Positions 9,122 to 19,242 are shown, counted from the first letter of the stretch. The stretch: 64,000 nt of DNA from Oceanimonas aquatica (GCF_030732065.1 NZ_JAVBHX010000003.1:62001-126000), one strand, 5' to 3'. The notes: a model not told the origin generated them from the letters alone. Translations and numbers: made by a program.

Positions 9122-9331
9122 ATGAACACCACTCAAACTTCAGTCCGCACTGCCCGCACTCAAAGCACCACACGTCGTTCGACCGGTCTGCTGGCCACCC
9201 TTGGTCTCTGGCTGGGTCGCAGCCGCTCCCGTCGTGAGCTGGCCGAACTGCCCCCTTATTTGCTGAAGGACATTGGCCTGAACGAAGCCGACCGCCATCA
9301 GGAAGTCAGCAAGCCGTTCTGGCAACAATAA
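9122..9331 (+). CDS. DUF1127 (YjiS-like) small protein
   Basis: This 69-aa basic protein has the DUF1127 pattern: a tryptophan/arginine-rich segment (LGRSRSRRELAELPPYLL, about residues 32-49) followed by KDIGLNEADRHQEV. In other bacteria such proteins bind RNA and link phosphate, carbon or stress responses; no role can be assigned here. A strong AGGAGG sits 7 bp before the ATG. A rho-independent terminator begins 22 bp after the stop, so it is a monocistronic unit. Confidence 0.85.
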   Translation: MNTTQTSVRTARTQSTTRRSTGLLATLGLWLGRSRSRRELAELPPYLLKDIGLNEADRHQEVSKPFWQQ

Positions 9332-9353
9332 TCGCAAGGAATGCGCCTCAACC

Positions 9354-9384
9354 AAAAAAGCCGCTGCCAGTCAGCGGCTTTTTT
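9354..9384. terminator. Bidirectional rho-independent terminator
   Basis: A 13-bp stem (AAAAAAGCCGCTG / CAGCGGCTTTTTT) has a short CCAGT loop and T-runs on both strands. It closes both the DUF1127 gene and the convergent SLC13 transporter. Confidence 0.9.
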
Positions 9385-9402
9385 GATCCTTCGGCCCGGT
9401 GC

Positions 9403-10767
9403 TCAGCCGGTCAGGCCGAACCAGGCGGTCAGCAGGCTAATACAGCTCAGGTTGATGGCAAAGCCCGCCTTCATCATTTGCCGCTGAGGCACCAGCCCCG
9501 AGCCAAACACGATGGCATTGGGGGGCGTGGCCACCGGCAGCATAAAGGCGCAGGACGCCGATACCGCGATCAGGGCCGCCACCATGACCGGCGACAGCCC
9601 CAGCCCCTCGGCCACCGCCGCAAACACCGGGATCAACAGGGCGGCGCTGGCGGTATTGGACGCCAGCTCGGTAAGAAACACCACAAAGGCGGTAATGGTC
9701 AGCAAAATCAGCCAGGGACCGGCGCTGGCCAGCCAGCCGGCCAGATGAGTGGCGAGAAACAGGCTGGTGCCGGTTTCCTTGAGAATATGGCTCAGGGTGA
9801 GGCCGCCGCCAAATAGCAGCAGCACGCCCCAGTCGGCCTGGTGTTCAATGTCTTTCCAGCCGGCTACCCGGGTCATGCCAATCAGTATGATGGCCAGCAC
9901 GGCCACCAGGGTATCAAAGGCGGGCAGGGTGCCCAGCGCCTTAGATACCGGCGCCGAGAAGATCCACAGGCTCACGGTGAGCAGAAAAATGCCCAGGGTC
10001 ACCCGGCGGCTGCGGTTCCAGCTCAGGCTGTCTTCGGTGATCTCCACCCGCTCGTTCAGCTGGGGGCGAAACAGCAGCCACAGCATGCCCACGGCCACCG
10101 GCAGCAGTAACAGGGTAATGGGCAGGCCAATGGCCATCCAGTCGGTAAAATCCAGGCCGGTTTCGGCGGCGGCAATGGCGTTGGGTGGGCTACCCACCAG
10201 GGTGGCGATGCCGCCGATATTGGCGCTGTAGGCCACGCCCAGCAGCACAAACACATAAGTGGCGGCGTGGCGCTCGGCGTCCAGACAGCGCAGCAGGCCC
10301 AGGGCAAGGGGCAGCATCATGGCGGCGGTGGCGGTATTGCTTATCCACATGGACAGAAAGGCCGAGGTGGCAAACAACAGCAATACGGCGGCCAGCAGCC
10401 GGCCTTGAGCCAGCTGCAGTATGCGCCCGGCCACCAGCCGGTCCAGGCCCTGGCAGCGCATGGCGGCGGCCAGGGCAAAGCCGCCCAGAAACAAAAAGAT
10501 AATGGGGTTGGCAAAGTTGCCGAGGGCGGTACCGGTGTCGAGTATCCCCAGCAGCACCGCCAGCAGGGGCACCAGCAGGGCGGTAATGGTAATATGCACC
10601 GCTTCGGTCAGCCACAGGGTGGCGATCACCAGCAGCAGCGCCAGCCCCTTGTTGATGGCCGGCTCAAACGGCAGGGCGAAAATCAGCACCGGCAGGGCCA
10701 GCAGGCCAAGCACTAAAATGCCCGTGCGGCCCGAGGGCGAGGCCGGCGGCGAAACATGGTTGGACAT
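9403..10767 (-). CDS. SLC13/DASS-family sodium:anion symporter
   Basis: This 454-aa membrane protein of the divalent-anion:sodium symporter family has two SNT-type substrate/Na+ motifs, [11 protein letters not shown] (about residues 140-150) and [13 protein letters not shown] (about 370-382). The GGFALAAAM and SPPNAIA segments are also typical. Family members carry C4-dicarboxylates, sulfate or related anions with sodium; the substrate is undetermined. The start at 10767 is chosen because membrane-protein-like sequence begins there and AGGAAC lies upstream; the longer frame to 11172 overlaps the divergent kinase gene. Convergent with the DUF1127 gene. Confidence 0.88.
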   Translation of the reverse strand: MSNHVSPPASPSGRTGILVLGLLALPVLIFALPFEPAINKGLALLLVIATLWLTEAVHITITALLVPLLAVLLGILDTGTALGNFANPIIFLFLGGFALAAAMRCQGLDRLVAGRILQLAQGRLLAAVLLLFATSAFLSMWISNTATAAMMLPLALGLLRCLDAERHAATYVFVLLGVAYSANIGGIATLVGSPPNAIAAAETGLDFTDWMAIGLPITLLLLPVAVGMLWLLFRPQLNERVEITEDSLSWNRSRRVTLGIFLLTVSLWIFSAPVSKALGTLPAFDTLVAVLAIILIGMTRVAGWKDIEHQADWGVLLLFGGGLTLSHILKETGTSLFLATHLAGWLASAGPWLILLTITAFVVFLTELASNTASAALLIPVFAAVAEGLGLSPVMVAALIAVSASCAFMLPVATPPNAIVFGSGLVPQRQMMKAGFAINLSCISLLTAWFGLTG

Positions 10768-10848
10768 GATGTTCCTGTTATGTTGTTGTTTTGGTTTTGA
10801 ATTGTCGGGATCCCGGCAAACTATATCACCACGAGGTAGACACAAGAG

Positions 10849-13524
10849 ATGATGGCGGCCGCAAAACCCGACGCCCGTGTTCAAAAACGCCGCTGGCTGT
10901 TGCTGCCGCTCGCGGTGGCCTTGTTGCTGTTGTTCGGCCACGCTCACGGCCTGTATCGTCAGTATGAGGACGGCCGCCAGTTGCTGCGCTATGCCGAGCC
11001 CATTGTCGACGAGCTCTACCACATTCACCACCAGGTAATGATGCCCGACGCTGAGGGCGCCGTGCTGCTGGACGACAAGGTGCGCCGGCTCAGCCTGCTG
11101 CTGTCGCAATTTCAGCAGCACATCAGTCAGTCGGGCATGGCTCAGCTGGCCACCCTGGCCGGGGATCAGCACCCCGACGACTACCTCGAGACCCTGCAGC
11201 AGTTACAGGAGGCGGAGCTGCATGCGCGCCACAGCCTGGGGGTGTTTGCCGATGCCGTGGGCCGGGTGCCGGCGGGTGAAGCCGGACCGGGCCTGCAGCA
11301 GCTTTTGCAGCACAGCCGGCTCTATCTCTACACCACCAATCCGCTGTTTGTCAGGGGACTGGAGCGTGAAGCGGGCGCCCTGCGCCAGCGGACCCCGTCC
11401 ACGCCACGGCTGGATGAGGCGCTTTATGCGCAGGGCATCTACTCGGTCAACCTGCGCCGGTTGATCCGGTTGCGCCACCGTTTTGCCGATACCAATATCG
11501 CCGAGTTCTACGACTGGATCGCCGGCTGGCGGCAGCGTACCGAGCACAGCCGGGACCAGCTGCTGGGGCTGGCGCTGATGCTGGTGCTGGGGTTGCTGTG
11601 CGCCGGCGGCGGCCTGCTCTATCTCAATAACCGCAAGTGGCGCCAGGCCAGCCGCAGCGCCGGGGCCCTGGCCCAGGCCAAGACCGATTTTCTGGCCAAC
11701 ATGAGTCACGAAATCCGCACCCCGATGAACGCCATCATCGGGTTTGTGTCGTTGCTGCAGCAAACCGCCCTCGACGCCCGCCAGAGCGATTACCTGTCCA
11801 AGATCCAGCTGTCTTCCGACAACCTGCTGTTGCTGATCAACGACATTCTCGATCTCACCAAGGTGGAAGCCGGCAAGCTCGAGCTGGAAGACATCGCCTT
11901 TGATCTGAACGAACAGCTGGAGCGGCTGGCGGGGCTGTTTGCCGACATGTCGGAGCAAAAACAGCTGGAAGTGATCATCAACAAGGCGCCCAACGTACCT
12001 GACCGGCTGCAGGGCGATCCCCTGCGTCTGGGCCAGGTGCTCACCAACCTGGTCAGCAATGCCCTCAAGTTCACCGAGCGGGGGGAGGTGGTGCTGAGCC
12101 TGTCGGTCATCGACGAGGCCGAGCCCCGGCTGCGGTTTGACGTGCGCGACACCGGCATCGGCATTGTGCCCGAGTTGCAGGAGCAGCTGTTTCAGTCCTT
12201 TACCCAGGTGGATGCCAGCACCACCCGCAAATACGGTGGCAGCGGGCTGGGGCTCAGCATTTGCCGGCACCTGGTGGAGCTGATGGGCGGGAGTATCAGT
12301 GTGCACAGTGTGCCGGGGCGGGGCTCTACCTTCAGCGTGACCCTGCCGTTGCGTCCGGCCCGTGACGACAAGCCCGACTTTACCCCGGTGTTTGAGCCGG
12401 GCCAGAAGGTACTGGTGGTGGACGACAATCCCCAGGCGCTGGAGGTGATGAGCGACATGCTCAGACGGGCCGGTTTTGTGGTGTATACCGCCATGAACAT
12501 CGACGCCGCCAGGGCCCTGCTGCAACACCGGGGCGGAGAGCTGGCACTGGCGCTGATCGACTGCTGCCTGGGGCGGGAAAACGGGCTTGACCTGGCCCGC
12601 AGCATTCGTCAGCAAGCTCACCTTGAAGCGCTGCCCATTCTGGTGGTCAGTGCCTTTGGCCGGGATCGTCCGGCGACCCAAATGCGGGCGCTGGGCATTG
12701 AGCATTATGTCTCCAAACCCGTCACCTGGAGCCGGCTGTCGGCCTGTCTGGCGCGGGTGCTGAATCCCGCGCCGGCGGCACAGGCCCCGGTTATGACCGA
12801 TACCGACGCCGATCATTACCGCCGCCGGCTGTCCGGCTGTCATGTGCTGCTGGCGGAAGACAATCGTCTTAACCAGCAGCTGGTGATCGAATACCTCGCC
12901 CGGGTGGGCGTGACCGTGAGTCTGGCCGATAACGGCCGTCAGGCGGTGGAGCTGGTGTCCCGGCAGGCCTTTGATGCCATTCTGATGGACTTGCAGATGC
13001 CCATTCTCGATGGTCTGGAAGCCACCCGTCAGATCCGCCGGCTGCAGCGCCATCATGACGTGCCCATTATTGCCCTGACCGCCAGTGCCATGCGCAGCGA
13101 TCGGGAAAGCAGCTACGGCTCGGGCATGAATGCCTATGTGTCCAAGCCGGTCAATCGCAACGACTTGTATCAGGCGCTGGTGGAGCAGTGCGGCCGCCCC
13201 GGTACCGAACGGCCTGCATCCGTACCGGCCGGCGGCGAGCCGGTGCCGCCGGTGAAGCCCGACAGCAAATCCGCCGAGTTGCCGGCGTGCCGGGACGAGC
13301 TGTGGTTGCTGCAGGCGGCTCAGGCAGAAGGCGACTGGGCCGAAGTGGCGCATTTGCTGAGTGGACTGGCCCGTTGTGCCCGTGCCGATGGTGAAACCGC
13401 CCTGGCCGAACTGGCCGAGGGAGCACGGCAATGGCCCGAGCAACAGCAACCCCTGCCATACGCGCAACTGGCGCTACTGCAAAAAGGACTCGAAGAGGCC
13501 ATTTCCCGCCTGGAAAGCGACTGA
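10849..13524 (+). CDS. Hybrid sensor histidine kinase: TM-HisKA-HATPase-REC-REC-HPt-like
   Basis: This 891-aa inner-membrane phosphorelay kinase has helices at about residues 15-33 and 233-255 that flank a periplasmic sensor region of unknown fold. The HisKA phosphoacceptor is His287 in [16 protein letters not shown]. HATPase boxes follow ([28 protein letters not shown]). Receiver 1 has Asp571 (ALIDCC), a VVDD acidic pair and SKP. Receiver 2 has Asp714 (ILMDLQMP), AEDN and SKP, so both look functional. The C terminus (about residues 815-891) resembles an HPt domain with candidate His835 in [12 protein letters not shown]. The architecture is like BarA or LuxQ-type kinases; the signal and final response regulator are unknown. 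Two adjacent ATGs occur; the first is used. Confidence 0.9.
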   Translation: MMAAAKPDARVQKRRWLLLPLAVALLLLFGHAHGLYRQYEDGRQLLRYAEPIVDELYHIHHQVMMPDAEGAVLLDDKVRRLSLLLSQFQQHISQSGMAQLATLAGDQHPDDYLETLQQLQEAELHARHSLGVFADAVGRVPAGEAGPGLQQLLQHSRLYLYTTNPLFVRGLEREAGALRQRTPSTPRLDEALYAQGIYSVNLRRLIRLRHRFADTNIAEFYDWIAGWRQRTEHSRDQLLGLALMLVLGLLCAGGGLLYLNNRKWRQASRSAGALAQAKTDFLANMSHEIRTPMNAIIGFVSLLQQTALDARQSDYLSKIQLSSDNLLLLINDILDLTKVEAGKLELEDIAFDLNEQLERLAGLFADMSEQKQLEVIINKAPNVPDRLQGDPLRLGQVLTNLVSNALKFTERGEVVLSLSVIDEAEPRLRFDVRDTGIGIVPELQEQLFQSFTQVDASTTRKYGGSGLGLSICRHLVELMGGSISVHSVPGRGSTFSVTLPLRPARDDKPDFTPVFEPGQKVLVVDDNPQALEVMSDMLRRAGFVVYTAMNIDAARALLQHRGGELALALIDCCLGRENGLDLARSIRQQAHLEALPILVVSAFGRDRPATQMRALGIEHYVSKPVTWSRLSACLARVLNPAPAAQAPVMTDTDADHYRRRLSGCHVLLAEDNRLNQQLVIEYLARVGVTVSLADNGRQAVELVSRQAFDAILMDLQMPILDGLEATRQIRRLQRHHDVPIIALTASAMRSDRESSYGSGMNAYVSKPVNRNDLYQALVEQCGRPGTERPASVPAGGEPVPPVKPDSKSAELPACRDELWLLQAAQAEGDWAEVAHLLSGLARCARADGETALAELAEGARQWPEQQQPLPYAQLALLQKGLEEAISRLESD

Positions 13525-13658
13525 TTCTTCACGTTTTGTGAAGTGGATCACAGGTATTTAATGTTTGGTTTTAAGTTCTGTATTTTTGTTTTTTATTGGA
13601 ATTTTATTCTTAGGTAAAAACCCGCCGCAGACTAACCTGTAATGCTTGCCCGTCATCG

Positions 13659-13700
13659 CCTCGCGTCCGCCTTTCCCCCAGATAAACGCGAGGTTTTTTT
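13659..13700 (+). terminator. Rho-independent terminator between kinase gene and dadA
   Basis: CCTCGCGT (13659-13666) pairs with ACGCGAGG (13686-13693), followed by seven T residues. The loop is large (19 nt). It lies upstream of dadA, so it could end kinase transcription or act as an attenuator in the dadA leader. Confidence 0.6.
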
Positions 13701-13776
13701 GTGATGTATCACTCTGGATATTTCCATTTTTTTGGATGATATTCTCGCTCAACAGGCATCTTGATAGGGAAGTGTT

Positions 13777-15030
13777 ATGAAAGTTTTGGTTCTGGGTAGT
13801 GGTGTTGTCGGCGTAACCAGCGCCTGGTATCTGGCGCAACAGGGCCACGAAGTGGTGGTGCTGGATCGTCAGCCCGATGCGGCGGAAGAAACCAGCTTTG
13901 CCAACGCCGGCCAGCTGTCGTTCGGCATGTCTTCTCCCTGGGCGGCCCCCGGCATTCCGGTGAAGGCAATGAAGTGGATGTTCCAGTCCCACGCCCCGCT
14001 CAAGGTCCGCCCCGGCACCAATCCGGCGCAGTGGAAGTTTATGCTGTCCATGCTGGCCAATTGCAACGAAAAGTCCTACAGCATCAATAAGTCACGCATG
14101 GTGCGGGTATCCGAGTACAGCCGCCAGTGCATCAACGCCCTGCAGAACGAGCTGAACCTGCCCTTTGAAGGCCGCAAGAAAGGCCTGCTGCAGGTGTTCC
14201 GCACCGAGAAGCAGGTGGCCGATGCCGCCAAGGACATCAAGGTGCTGCAGGAGTTCGGCGTGAATCACGCCATGCTTAACGTGGAAGACTGTATTGCCCG
14301 CGAGCCGGCCCTGGCCCGGGTAAAGGACAAGCTGGTGGGTGGCCTGCATTTTCCCGATGATCAGACCGGTGACTGCAACCTGTTCACCAAGGCATTGGTG
14401 AAGAAGTGTCAGGAAAAGGGCGTGGTGTTCAAGTTCAACTCCGAGATCAAGGCATTGGTGCGCGACGGCGACGAAATTCGCGGCGTGCAGACCGATCATG
14501 GCCTGGAAACCGCCGATCAGGTGCTGGTGTGCATGGGCAGCTACTCGCCCTTCCTGCTCACCCCGCTCGGCATCAGCCTGCCCATCTATCCGGTGAAGGG
14601 CTACTCCCTGACCATTGAGGTCAACAAGGACGAAGACGCGCCTCAGTCCACCGTGATGGACGAGACCTTCAAGGTGGCCATTACCCGCTTTGAAAACCGT
14701 ATTCGTGCCGCCGGCACCGCAGAGCTGGCCGACTTCAACAAGGATCTGCCCGCCGCCCGCCGGGAGACCATCGCCCACTCGGTCAGCAGCCTGTTCCCCA
14801 AAGGCGGCAAAATTGATGAAGCCGAGTTCTGGACCGGTTTCCGTCCCATGACCCCGGACGGTACCCCCATCATCGGCGGCACCCGCTACAAGAACCTGTG
14901 GCTGAACACCGGCCACGGCACGCTTGGGTGGACCATGGGCGCCGGCTCGGCGGCACTGGTGGCCGATCTGATCTCCGGCAAGCAGCCGGACATCGACAGC
15001 GACGGCCTGGCCTACAGCCGTTACGGCTGA
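13777..15030 (+). CDS. dadA: D-amino acid dehydrogenase small subunit
   Basis: This 417-aa FAD-dependent oxidoreductase of the DAO family oxidises D-amino acids (mainly D-alanine) to 2-oxo acids at the inner membrane, feeding electrons to the respiratory chain. The N-terminal dinucleotide site is VLGSGVVGVTSAWYLAQQGH, followed by ANAGQLSFGMSSPWAAPG, both diagnostic of DadA. The C-terminal FAD contact is WLNTGHGTLGWTMG. Length equals that of other proteobacterial DadA proteins. The usual partner alanine racemase gene dadX is not adjacent; an AEC transporter follows instead. AGGGAAG precedes the ATG. Confidence 0.95.
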   Translation: MKVLVLGSGVVGVTSAWYLAQQGHEVVVLDRQPDAAEETSFANAGQLSFGMSSPWAAPGIPVKAMKWMFQSHAPLKVRPGTNPAQWKFMLSMLANCNEKSYSINKSRMVRVSEYSRQCINALQNELNLPFEGRKKGLLQVFRTEKQVADAAKDIKVLQEFGVNHAMLNVEDCIAREPALARVKDKLVGGLHFPDDQTGDCNLFTKALVKKCQEKGVVFKFNSEIKALVRDGDEIRGVQTDHGLETADQVLVCMGSYSPFLLTPLGISLPIYPVKGYSLTIEVNKDEDAPQSTVMDETFKVAITRFENRIRAAGTAELADFNKDLPAARRETIAHSVSSLFPKGGKIDEAEFWTGFRPMTPDGTPIIGGTRYKNLWLNTGHGTLGWTMGAGSAALVADLISGKQPDIDSDGLAYSRYG

Positions 15031-15064
15031 GGCTGGAGCGCGGGGCGCCTTCGCCCCCAAAGGT

Positions 15065-15158
15065 CGTCACTCCGGGCCTGACCCGGAGTCCGGGGCGGGA
15101 TGCACTTGTTCAAGAGCACAGCTGTAGAAAGATACCGGCTCAAAGGCCGGTATGACAG
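15065..15158. repeat. Dispersed hairpin repeat, family A, copy 2
   Basis: The 94-bp element has a left hairpin beginning CGTCACTCCGGGCC (stem CTCCGGG/CCCGGAG) and a right hairpin ATACCGGC/GCCGGTAT ending ATGACAG. It has the same outward GTCAC...TGAC(A/G) organisation as 4180-4246 and 54352-54446 but different stem sequences, so it is a diverged relative. Confidence 0.6.
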
Positions 15159-15240
15159 GCTCGGGTGCTGACGAGCCTCACATCTGGACACCGAAAGCCA
15201 AAAGACGCACTATTGCCGTTTTTTGGCTTTCCTTTCTTTT

Positions 15241-16122
15241 ATGCTGCTTACTCTGCTTAACATCGTACTGCCGGTGTTCGCCGTGGTGGCGGTCGGCTAT
15301 GTGTTTGGCCGGCGTCAGCGCAACCCGGACATGGGCTTTGTCAATCTGGCCAACGTGGCGGTGTTCTGCCCGGCACTGGTGTTTTCCGCCCTTATTCACA
15401 ACCCCGTTTCCCTTGCCGACAGCTGGCCGCTGATCCTGGCCGGTGCCTTGTGCATTACCCTGCCGGGGCTGCTGCTCAGCCTGTTCCGTTTTCAGGGCCT
15501 GGAGCGACGCACCCTGGTGCTGGCAGGCATGTTCCGCAATACCGGCAATATCGGCATTCCGCTGATGATGCTGGCCTATGGCGAAGATCAGCTCGGCGCC
15601 ATCATCATTTTGTTTGTCTTGTCCAACCTGCTGCACTTTTCGCTGGGGCTGTTTATTCTTTCCCGCGAGGCGGGTCGCTGGCAGTGGCTGAAAAACCCCA
15701 TTGTGTGGGCGGCGGTGGCCGGTGTGCTGCTGGCGGATCATAAAGCGCTGCTGCCCGACTTTGTTTACACCAGCGCCGATCTGCTGGGGCAGATGGCGGT
15801 GCCGCTGATGCTGTTTGCGCTGGGTGTGCGGCTGTCGGTGGGGGAGGTCGGCAACCTGGGGCTGGCGTTTCGGGTGAACCTGGCCTACCTGCTGGCGGGG
15901 GCGGTGGCCTTTGCGCTGGTAACGTGGTGGCTGCCGCTCAGGTCCGAGTGGTTGCAGTTGTTGGCACTGTCGGTGATGTTGCCGCCGGCGGTCCTCAATT
16001 ACCTGCTGTGTGAGCAATATCGCTGCCAGCCCGACAAAATGGCCAGCATAGTGCTGCTGGGCAATGTGATGGCAGTGGCCATTATTCCCGTGGTGGTTTA
16101 TCTTACCTTAAGCTTCTTCTGA
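15241..16122 (+). CDS. AEC-family (auxin efflux carrier) transporter
   Basis: This 293-aa protein has about ten transmembrane helices and belongs to the AEC family, which exports or exchanges small organic acids such as malate. Typical features are the N-terminal LLNIVLPVFAVVAVGY helix, the central MFRNTGNIGIPL motif with its conserved Asn-Thr-Gly-Asn, and the C-terminal LPPAVLNYLL and VMAVAIIPV helices. No good ribosome site is visible. The ATG at 15241 is preferred over a TTG at 15223 because the first helix starts immediately. An inverted repeat (AAAGCCAAAA / TTTTTTGGCTTT, about 15195-15230) precedes it and may be a terminator or leader hairpin. Confidence 0.85.
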   Translation: MLLTLLNIVLPVFAVVAVGYVFGRRQRNPDMGFVNLANVAVFCPALVFSALIHNPVSLADSWPLILAGALCITLPGLLLSLFRFQGLERRTLVLAGMFRNTGNIGIPLMMLAYGEDQLGAIIILFVLSNLLHFSLGLFILSREAGRWQWLKNPIVWAAVAGVLLADHKALLPDFVYTSADLLGQMAVPLMLFALGVRLSVGEVGNLGLAFRVNLAYLLAGAVAFALVTWWLPLRSEWLQLLALSVMLPPAVLNYLLCEQYRCQPDKMASIVLLGNVMAVAIIPVVVYLTLSFF

Positions 16123-16272
16123 ATCCCTTCCTCGCCGGGGCGCTCTGCCGCTCCGGCTTTGCTTGTTTCATTTTTGTTAACGCCTTGTTAATACCAAAGT
16201 CTAAGTTTCAAATTCCTTTCTTCGCGTTAATGTTATTTTCGAACCGTATTCGGTGATTCAAGGAGAGAAAGA

Positions 16273-16539
16273 ATGGCGTTCGAAAGTCAGGAAAAACAAA
16301 AGGCGTACTGGAAGGAAAACCTGCGGCTGATGGGCATATTGCTGGCCATCTGGTTCACGGTTTCCTATTTGTGCGGCATCGTGCTGGTGGATGTGCTCAA
16401 TGCCTTCACCATTGGCGGTGCCAAACTCGGATTCTGGTTCTCCCAGCAGGGAGCCATTTATGTATTTGTGGTGCTCATCTTCGTTTATGTATGGCGAATG
16501 AATGTGCTCGACAAGAAATACAACGTAGACGAAGCGTAA
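16273..16539 (+). CDS. DUF4212 small subunit of sodium:solute symporter
   Basis: This 88-aa protein has two transmembrane helices (about residues 20-40 and 55-75) and the DUF4212 pattern: an amphipathic start rich in K/E/W (YWKENLRLM), WFTVSYLCGI, GGAKLGFWFSQQGAIY, and the ending MNVLDKKYNV. DUF4212 proteins occur almost always just upstream of an SSS-family symporter and are thought to be its small subunit. That partner follows after 12 bp. AAGGAGAGAAAG precedes the ATG. Confidence 0.9.
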   Translation: MAFESQEKQKAYWKENLRLMGILLAIWFTVSYLCGIVLVDVLNAFTIGGAKLGFWFSQQGAIYVFVVLIFVYVWRMNVLDKKYNVDEA

Positions 16540-16551
16540 AAGGGGCAGGAA

Positions 16552-18252
16552 ATGGATATTCAAACCTGGACATTTATTCTGGTGGGGCTCAGCTTCGCTC
16601 TTTATATCGGTATTGCCATCTGGGCTCGGGCCGGCACCACCGGTGAATTTTACGTGGCCGGCGGTGGCGTGCACCCGGTGGCCAACGGCATGGCCACGGC
16701 GGCCGACTGGATGTCGGCGGCGTCCTTTATTTCCATGGCGGGCATCATTTCCTTTGCCGGCTACGACGGCAGTGTGTATCTGATGGGCTGGACCGGTGGC
16801 TATGTGCTGCTGGCGCTGTGCCTGGCGCCTTACCTGCGCAAGTTTGGCAAGTTTACCGTGCCGGACTTTATCGGTGATCGTTACTACTCCCAGACTGCGC
16901 GCATGGTAGCGGTATTCTGTGCCATCTTTGTGTCCTTCACCTATGTGGCGGGCCAGATGCGTGGTACCGGCGTGGTGTTTTCCCGCTTCCTGGAAGTGGA
17001 CATCGACGTGGGTGTGATCATCGGCATGGCCATCGTGTTCTTCTACGCGGTGCTCGGCGGAATGAAGGGCATCACCTACACCCAGGTGGCCCAGTACTGC
17101 GTGCTGATCTTCGCTTTCCTGGTACCGGCCATTTTTGTGTCTATTCTGGTGACCGGCAATGCCATTCCGCAGCTGGGCTTTATTGGCCAGACCACGGACG
17201 GCATGGAGCTGCTCGACAAGCTTGACGGCCTGTCTGAAGAGCTGGGCTTTACCGAATATACCTCGGGCAGCAAGTCGGGCATTGATGTGTTCTTCATCAC
17301 CGCCGCGCTCATGGTGGGTACCGCCGGTCTGCCTCACGTGATCATTCGTTTCTTCACCGTGCCCAAGGTGCGTGATGCCCGTATCTCTGCCGGCTGGGCG
17401 CTGCTGTTCATCTCCTTCCTGTATACCACAGCCCCCGCCGTGGCCGCCTTTGCTCGGGTCAACATGATTGACGGCCTCAACGGTGCCGACGGCAAGGGTG
17501 TGGTCGCCGAACAGGCCCCCGGTTGGGTCGCCAACTGGGAGAAAACCGGCCTGGTTACCTGGGAAGACAAGAACAACGACGGTCGCCTCTTCTATTCCGG
17601 TGACGAGCGCAACGAAATGACCATCAGCCCCGACATCATCGTGCTGGCCAGCCCCGAAATTGGCAAGCTGCCCAACTGGGTCGTGGCCCTGCTGGCGGCC
17701 GGCGGCATGGCGGCGGCGCTGTCGACTGCGGCGGGTCTGCTGCTGGTGATCTCCACCTCCATTGCGCACGATCTGCTGAAGAAAGGCTTGAAGCCCGACA
17801 TGACCGACAAGCAGGAGCTGCTGGCCGCGCGCATTGCCGCCGCCGTGGCGGTGATTGGGGCTGGTTACCTGGGGATTAACCCGCCCGGCTTTGTGGCGCA
17901 GGTGGTGGCCTTTGCCTTTGGTCTGGCAGCGGCGTCCTTCTTCCCGGCCATTGTTCTTGGTATTTTCTACAAGAAGATGAACAAGGAAGGCGCCATTGCC
18001 GGTATGGTGAGCGGTATTGCCTTTACCGCCAGCTACATCATTTACTTCAAGTTCATCAATCCGGCGGCCAGCACCCCTGAAAACTGGCTGTTCGGTATTT
18101 CTCCCGAAGGGATTGGTACCCTGGGTATGCTGGTGAACCTGGCGGTCTCGCTGATTGTGGCCAAAGTCACTACCGAAACTCCGCAGGAAGTACAGGACCT
18201 GGTGGAAAGCATTCGTTTTCCCAAGGGAGCCGGTGCCGCGCACAGCCATTGA
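16552..18252 (+). CDS. SSS-family sodium:solute symporter (ActP-like, DUF4212-associated)
   Basis: This 566-aa inner-membrane symporter has about 13 helices. SSS-family landmarks are EFYVAGGGVHPVANGMATAAD near the N terminus, MSAASFISMAGIISFAGYDG, and the GMAAALSTAAGLLLVISTSIAHD sodium-site helix. Relatives take up acetate, propionate or other monocarboxylates with Na+; the paired DUF4212 subunit places it in the ActP-like subgroup. A hydrophilic insertion (about residues 310-360) with EDKNNDGRLFYSGDERNEM looks like a periplasmic loop. A His-containing tail ends the protein. A strong terminator begins 22 bp after the stop, defining a two-gene operon. Confidence 0.9.
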   Translation: MDIQTWTFILVGLSFALYIGIAIWARAGTTGEFYVAGGGVHPVANGMATAADWMSAASFISMAGIISFAGYDGSVYLMGWTGGYVLLALCLAPYLRKFGKFTVPDFIGDRYYSQTARMVAVFCAIFVSFTYVAGQMRGTGVVFSRFLEVDIDVGVIIGMAIVFFYAVLGGMKGITYTQVAQYCVLIFAFLVPAIFVSILVTGNAIPQLGFIGQTTDGMELLDKLDGLSEELGFTEYTSGSKSGIDVFFITAALMVGTAGLPHVIIRFFTVPKVRDARISAGWALLFISFLYTTAPAVAAFARVNMIDGLNGADGKGVVAEQAPGWVANWEKTGLVTWEDKNNDGRLFYSGDERNEMTISPDIIVLASPEIGKLPNWVVALLAAGGMAAALSTAAGLLLVISTSIAHDLLKKGLKPDMTDKQELLAARIAAAVAVIGAGYLGINPPGFVAQVVAFAFGLAAASFFPAIVLGIFYKKMNKEGAIAGMVSGIAFTASYIIYFKFINPAASTPENWLFGISPEGIGTLGMLVNLAVSLIVAKVTTETPQEVQDLVESIRFPKGAGAAHSH

Positions 18253-18273
18253 TCCACATCAATGAAAATAACA

Positions 18274-18297
18274 GGGACGCGAAAGCGTCCCTTTTTT
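18274..18297 (+). terminator. Rho-independent terminator after SSS symporter operon
   Basis: GGGACGC and GCGTCCC form a perfect 7-bp stem around a stable GAAA tetraloop, followed by six T residues. Confidence 0.95.
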
Positions 18298-18384
18298 ATT
18301 TCTGCTTTGTTCAAGCCCATGTTCATTAACCGCTTTTAACTGTTTATACTGCCTTTTCTTTATTTCACCGAAGAAAGGGCCTGA

Positions 18385-19242
18385 ATGTTCAAATGGTTCA
18401 AATCTGCCCAGAGCAGCACGGCAGTGGGCATTTACCTCACTTCAAGTGCGCTCTATGCGGTGGAAGAGCAATATCCGCAGCAGGTGGTGGAGTACCCTCT
18501 GGCCAGTGGCGAGCAACCGGCCGAAGCTCTGACCGCCCTGATTGAAGCGCAACACTGGCAGGGCCGGCGGTTGCGGCTGGCGCTGGGACGGCAATATTAC
18601 CGTCAGGCGCAGCTCGACAAACCCGCCATGCCCGATGACGAGCTGGCCCAGGCCCTGCCCTGGTGCATGCGCGAGCTGGTGGACGAGCCGGTGGAGCAAT
18701 TGCTGTTTGACTATATTGACCTGCCCGCGGGCCCCCAGGGCACCGAGCGCATTGCCGTTTATTACAGCCGGCGGGCTCAACTGGCGGCCTTGGTCAAGGC
18801 GGTGTCGCCCCTGTGCGACATTGAGACCATGGGCGTGGATGAACTGGCCATGACCAACCTGCTGGCCCCGGACCAGCGCGGCCTGGTGCTGCACAAGGTG
18901 CCCGGCCAGGAGCTGACCATGACCTTTGTGCATCAGCGCCAGTGGCATTTTTCCCGAACCATTCGCGGCTTTCAGGCCCTGGACGACGACACCATGGCGG
19001 TGGATCAGTTCGTGTTTGACAACCTGCTGCTGGAGCTGCAGCGCAGCATCGACTACGCCACTGGTCAGCTCAGGCTCAATGCCCCCAACAAGTGGTTTCT
19101 GGCCCTGCCGGCCCGGGTGACAACGGCGGTGCAGACCGCCATTGGCCAGGTGTTTGATATTCAGCCCGAATCCCTCAGCAACGAACACCTGTCACCGGTC
19201 AGCCTGCCGGCCCTGGGCATGTTGCAGGAGGAAAGCCGGTGA
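18385..19242 (+). CDS. mshI: MSHA biogenesis protein MshI (PilM-like)
   Basis: This 285-aa cytoplasmic protein has an actin-like, PilM-type fold: an N-terminal GIYLTSSALYAVE strand and a later SIDYATGQLRLN segment typical of PilM/MshI. It should form the cytoplasmic platform that docks the PilN-like partner encoded next. It is the first gene of the overlapping assembly operon; the next start (GTG) overlaps its stop. AAAGGG precedes the ATG. The usual upstream gene mshH is not present: a symporter operon and terminator lie upstream instead. Confidence 0.85.
   Translation: MFKWFKSAQSSTAVGIYLTSSALYAVEEQYPQQVVEYPLASGEQPAEALTALIEAQHWQGRRLRLALGRQYYRQAQLDKPAMPDDELAQALPWCMRELVDEPVEQLLFDYIDLPAGPQGTERIAVYYSRRAQLAALVKAVSPLCDIETMGVDELAMTNLLAPDQRGLVLHKVPGQELTMTFVHQRQWHFSRTIRGFQALDDDTMAVDQFVFDNLLLELQRSIDYATGQLRLNAPNKWFLALPARVTTAVQTAIGQVFDIQPESLSNEHLSPVSLPALGMLQEESR

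Noticed and set aside
11203-13467. Long antisense frame of about 750 codons across the kinase gene
   Set aside because: Shadow frame typical of GC-rich coding DNA; Gln/His/Gly-rich translation, while the plus strand has complete kinase domains.
16258-18249. Antisense frame of over 660 codons across the SSS symporter
   Set aside because: Shadow of a transporter gene; product is His/Gly-rich without recognisable motifs.
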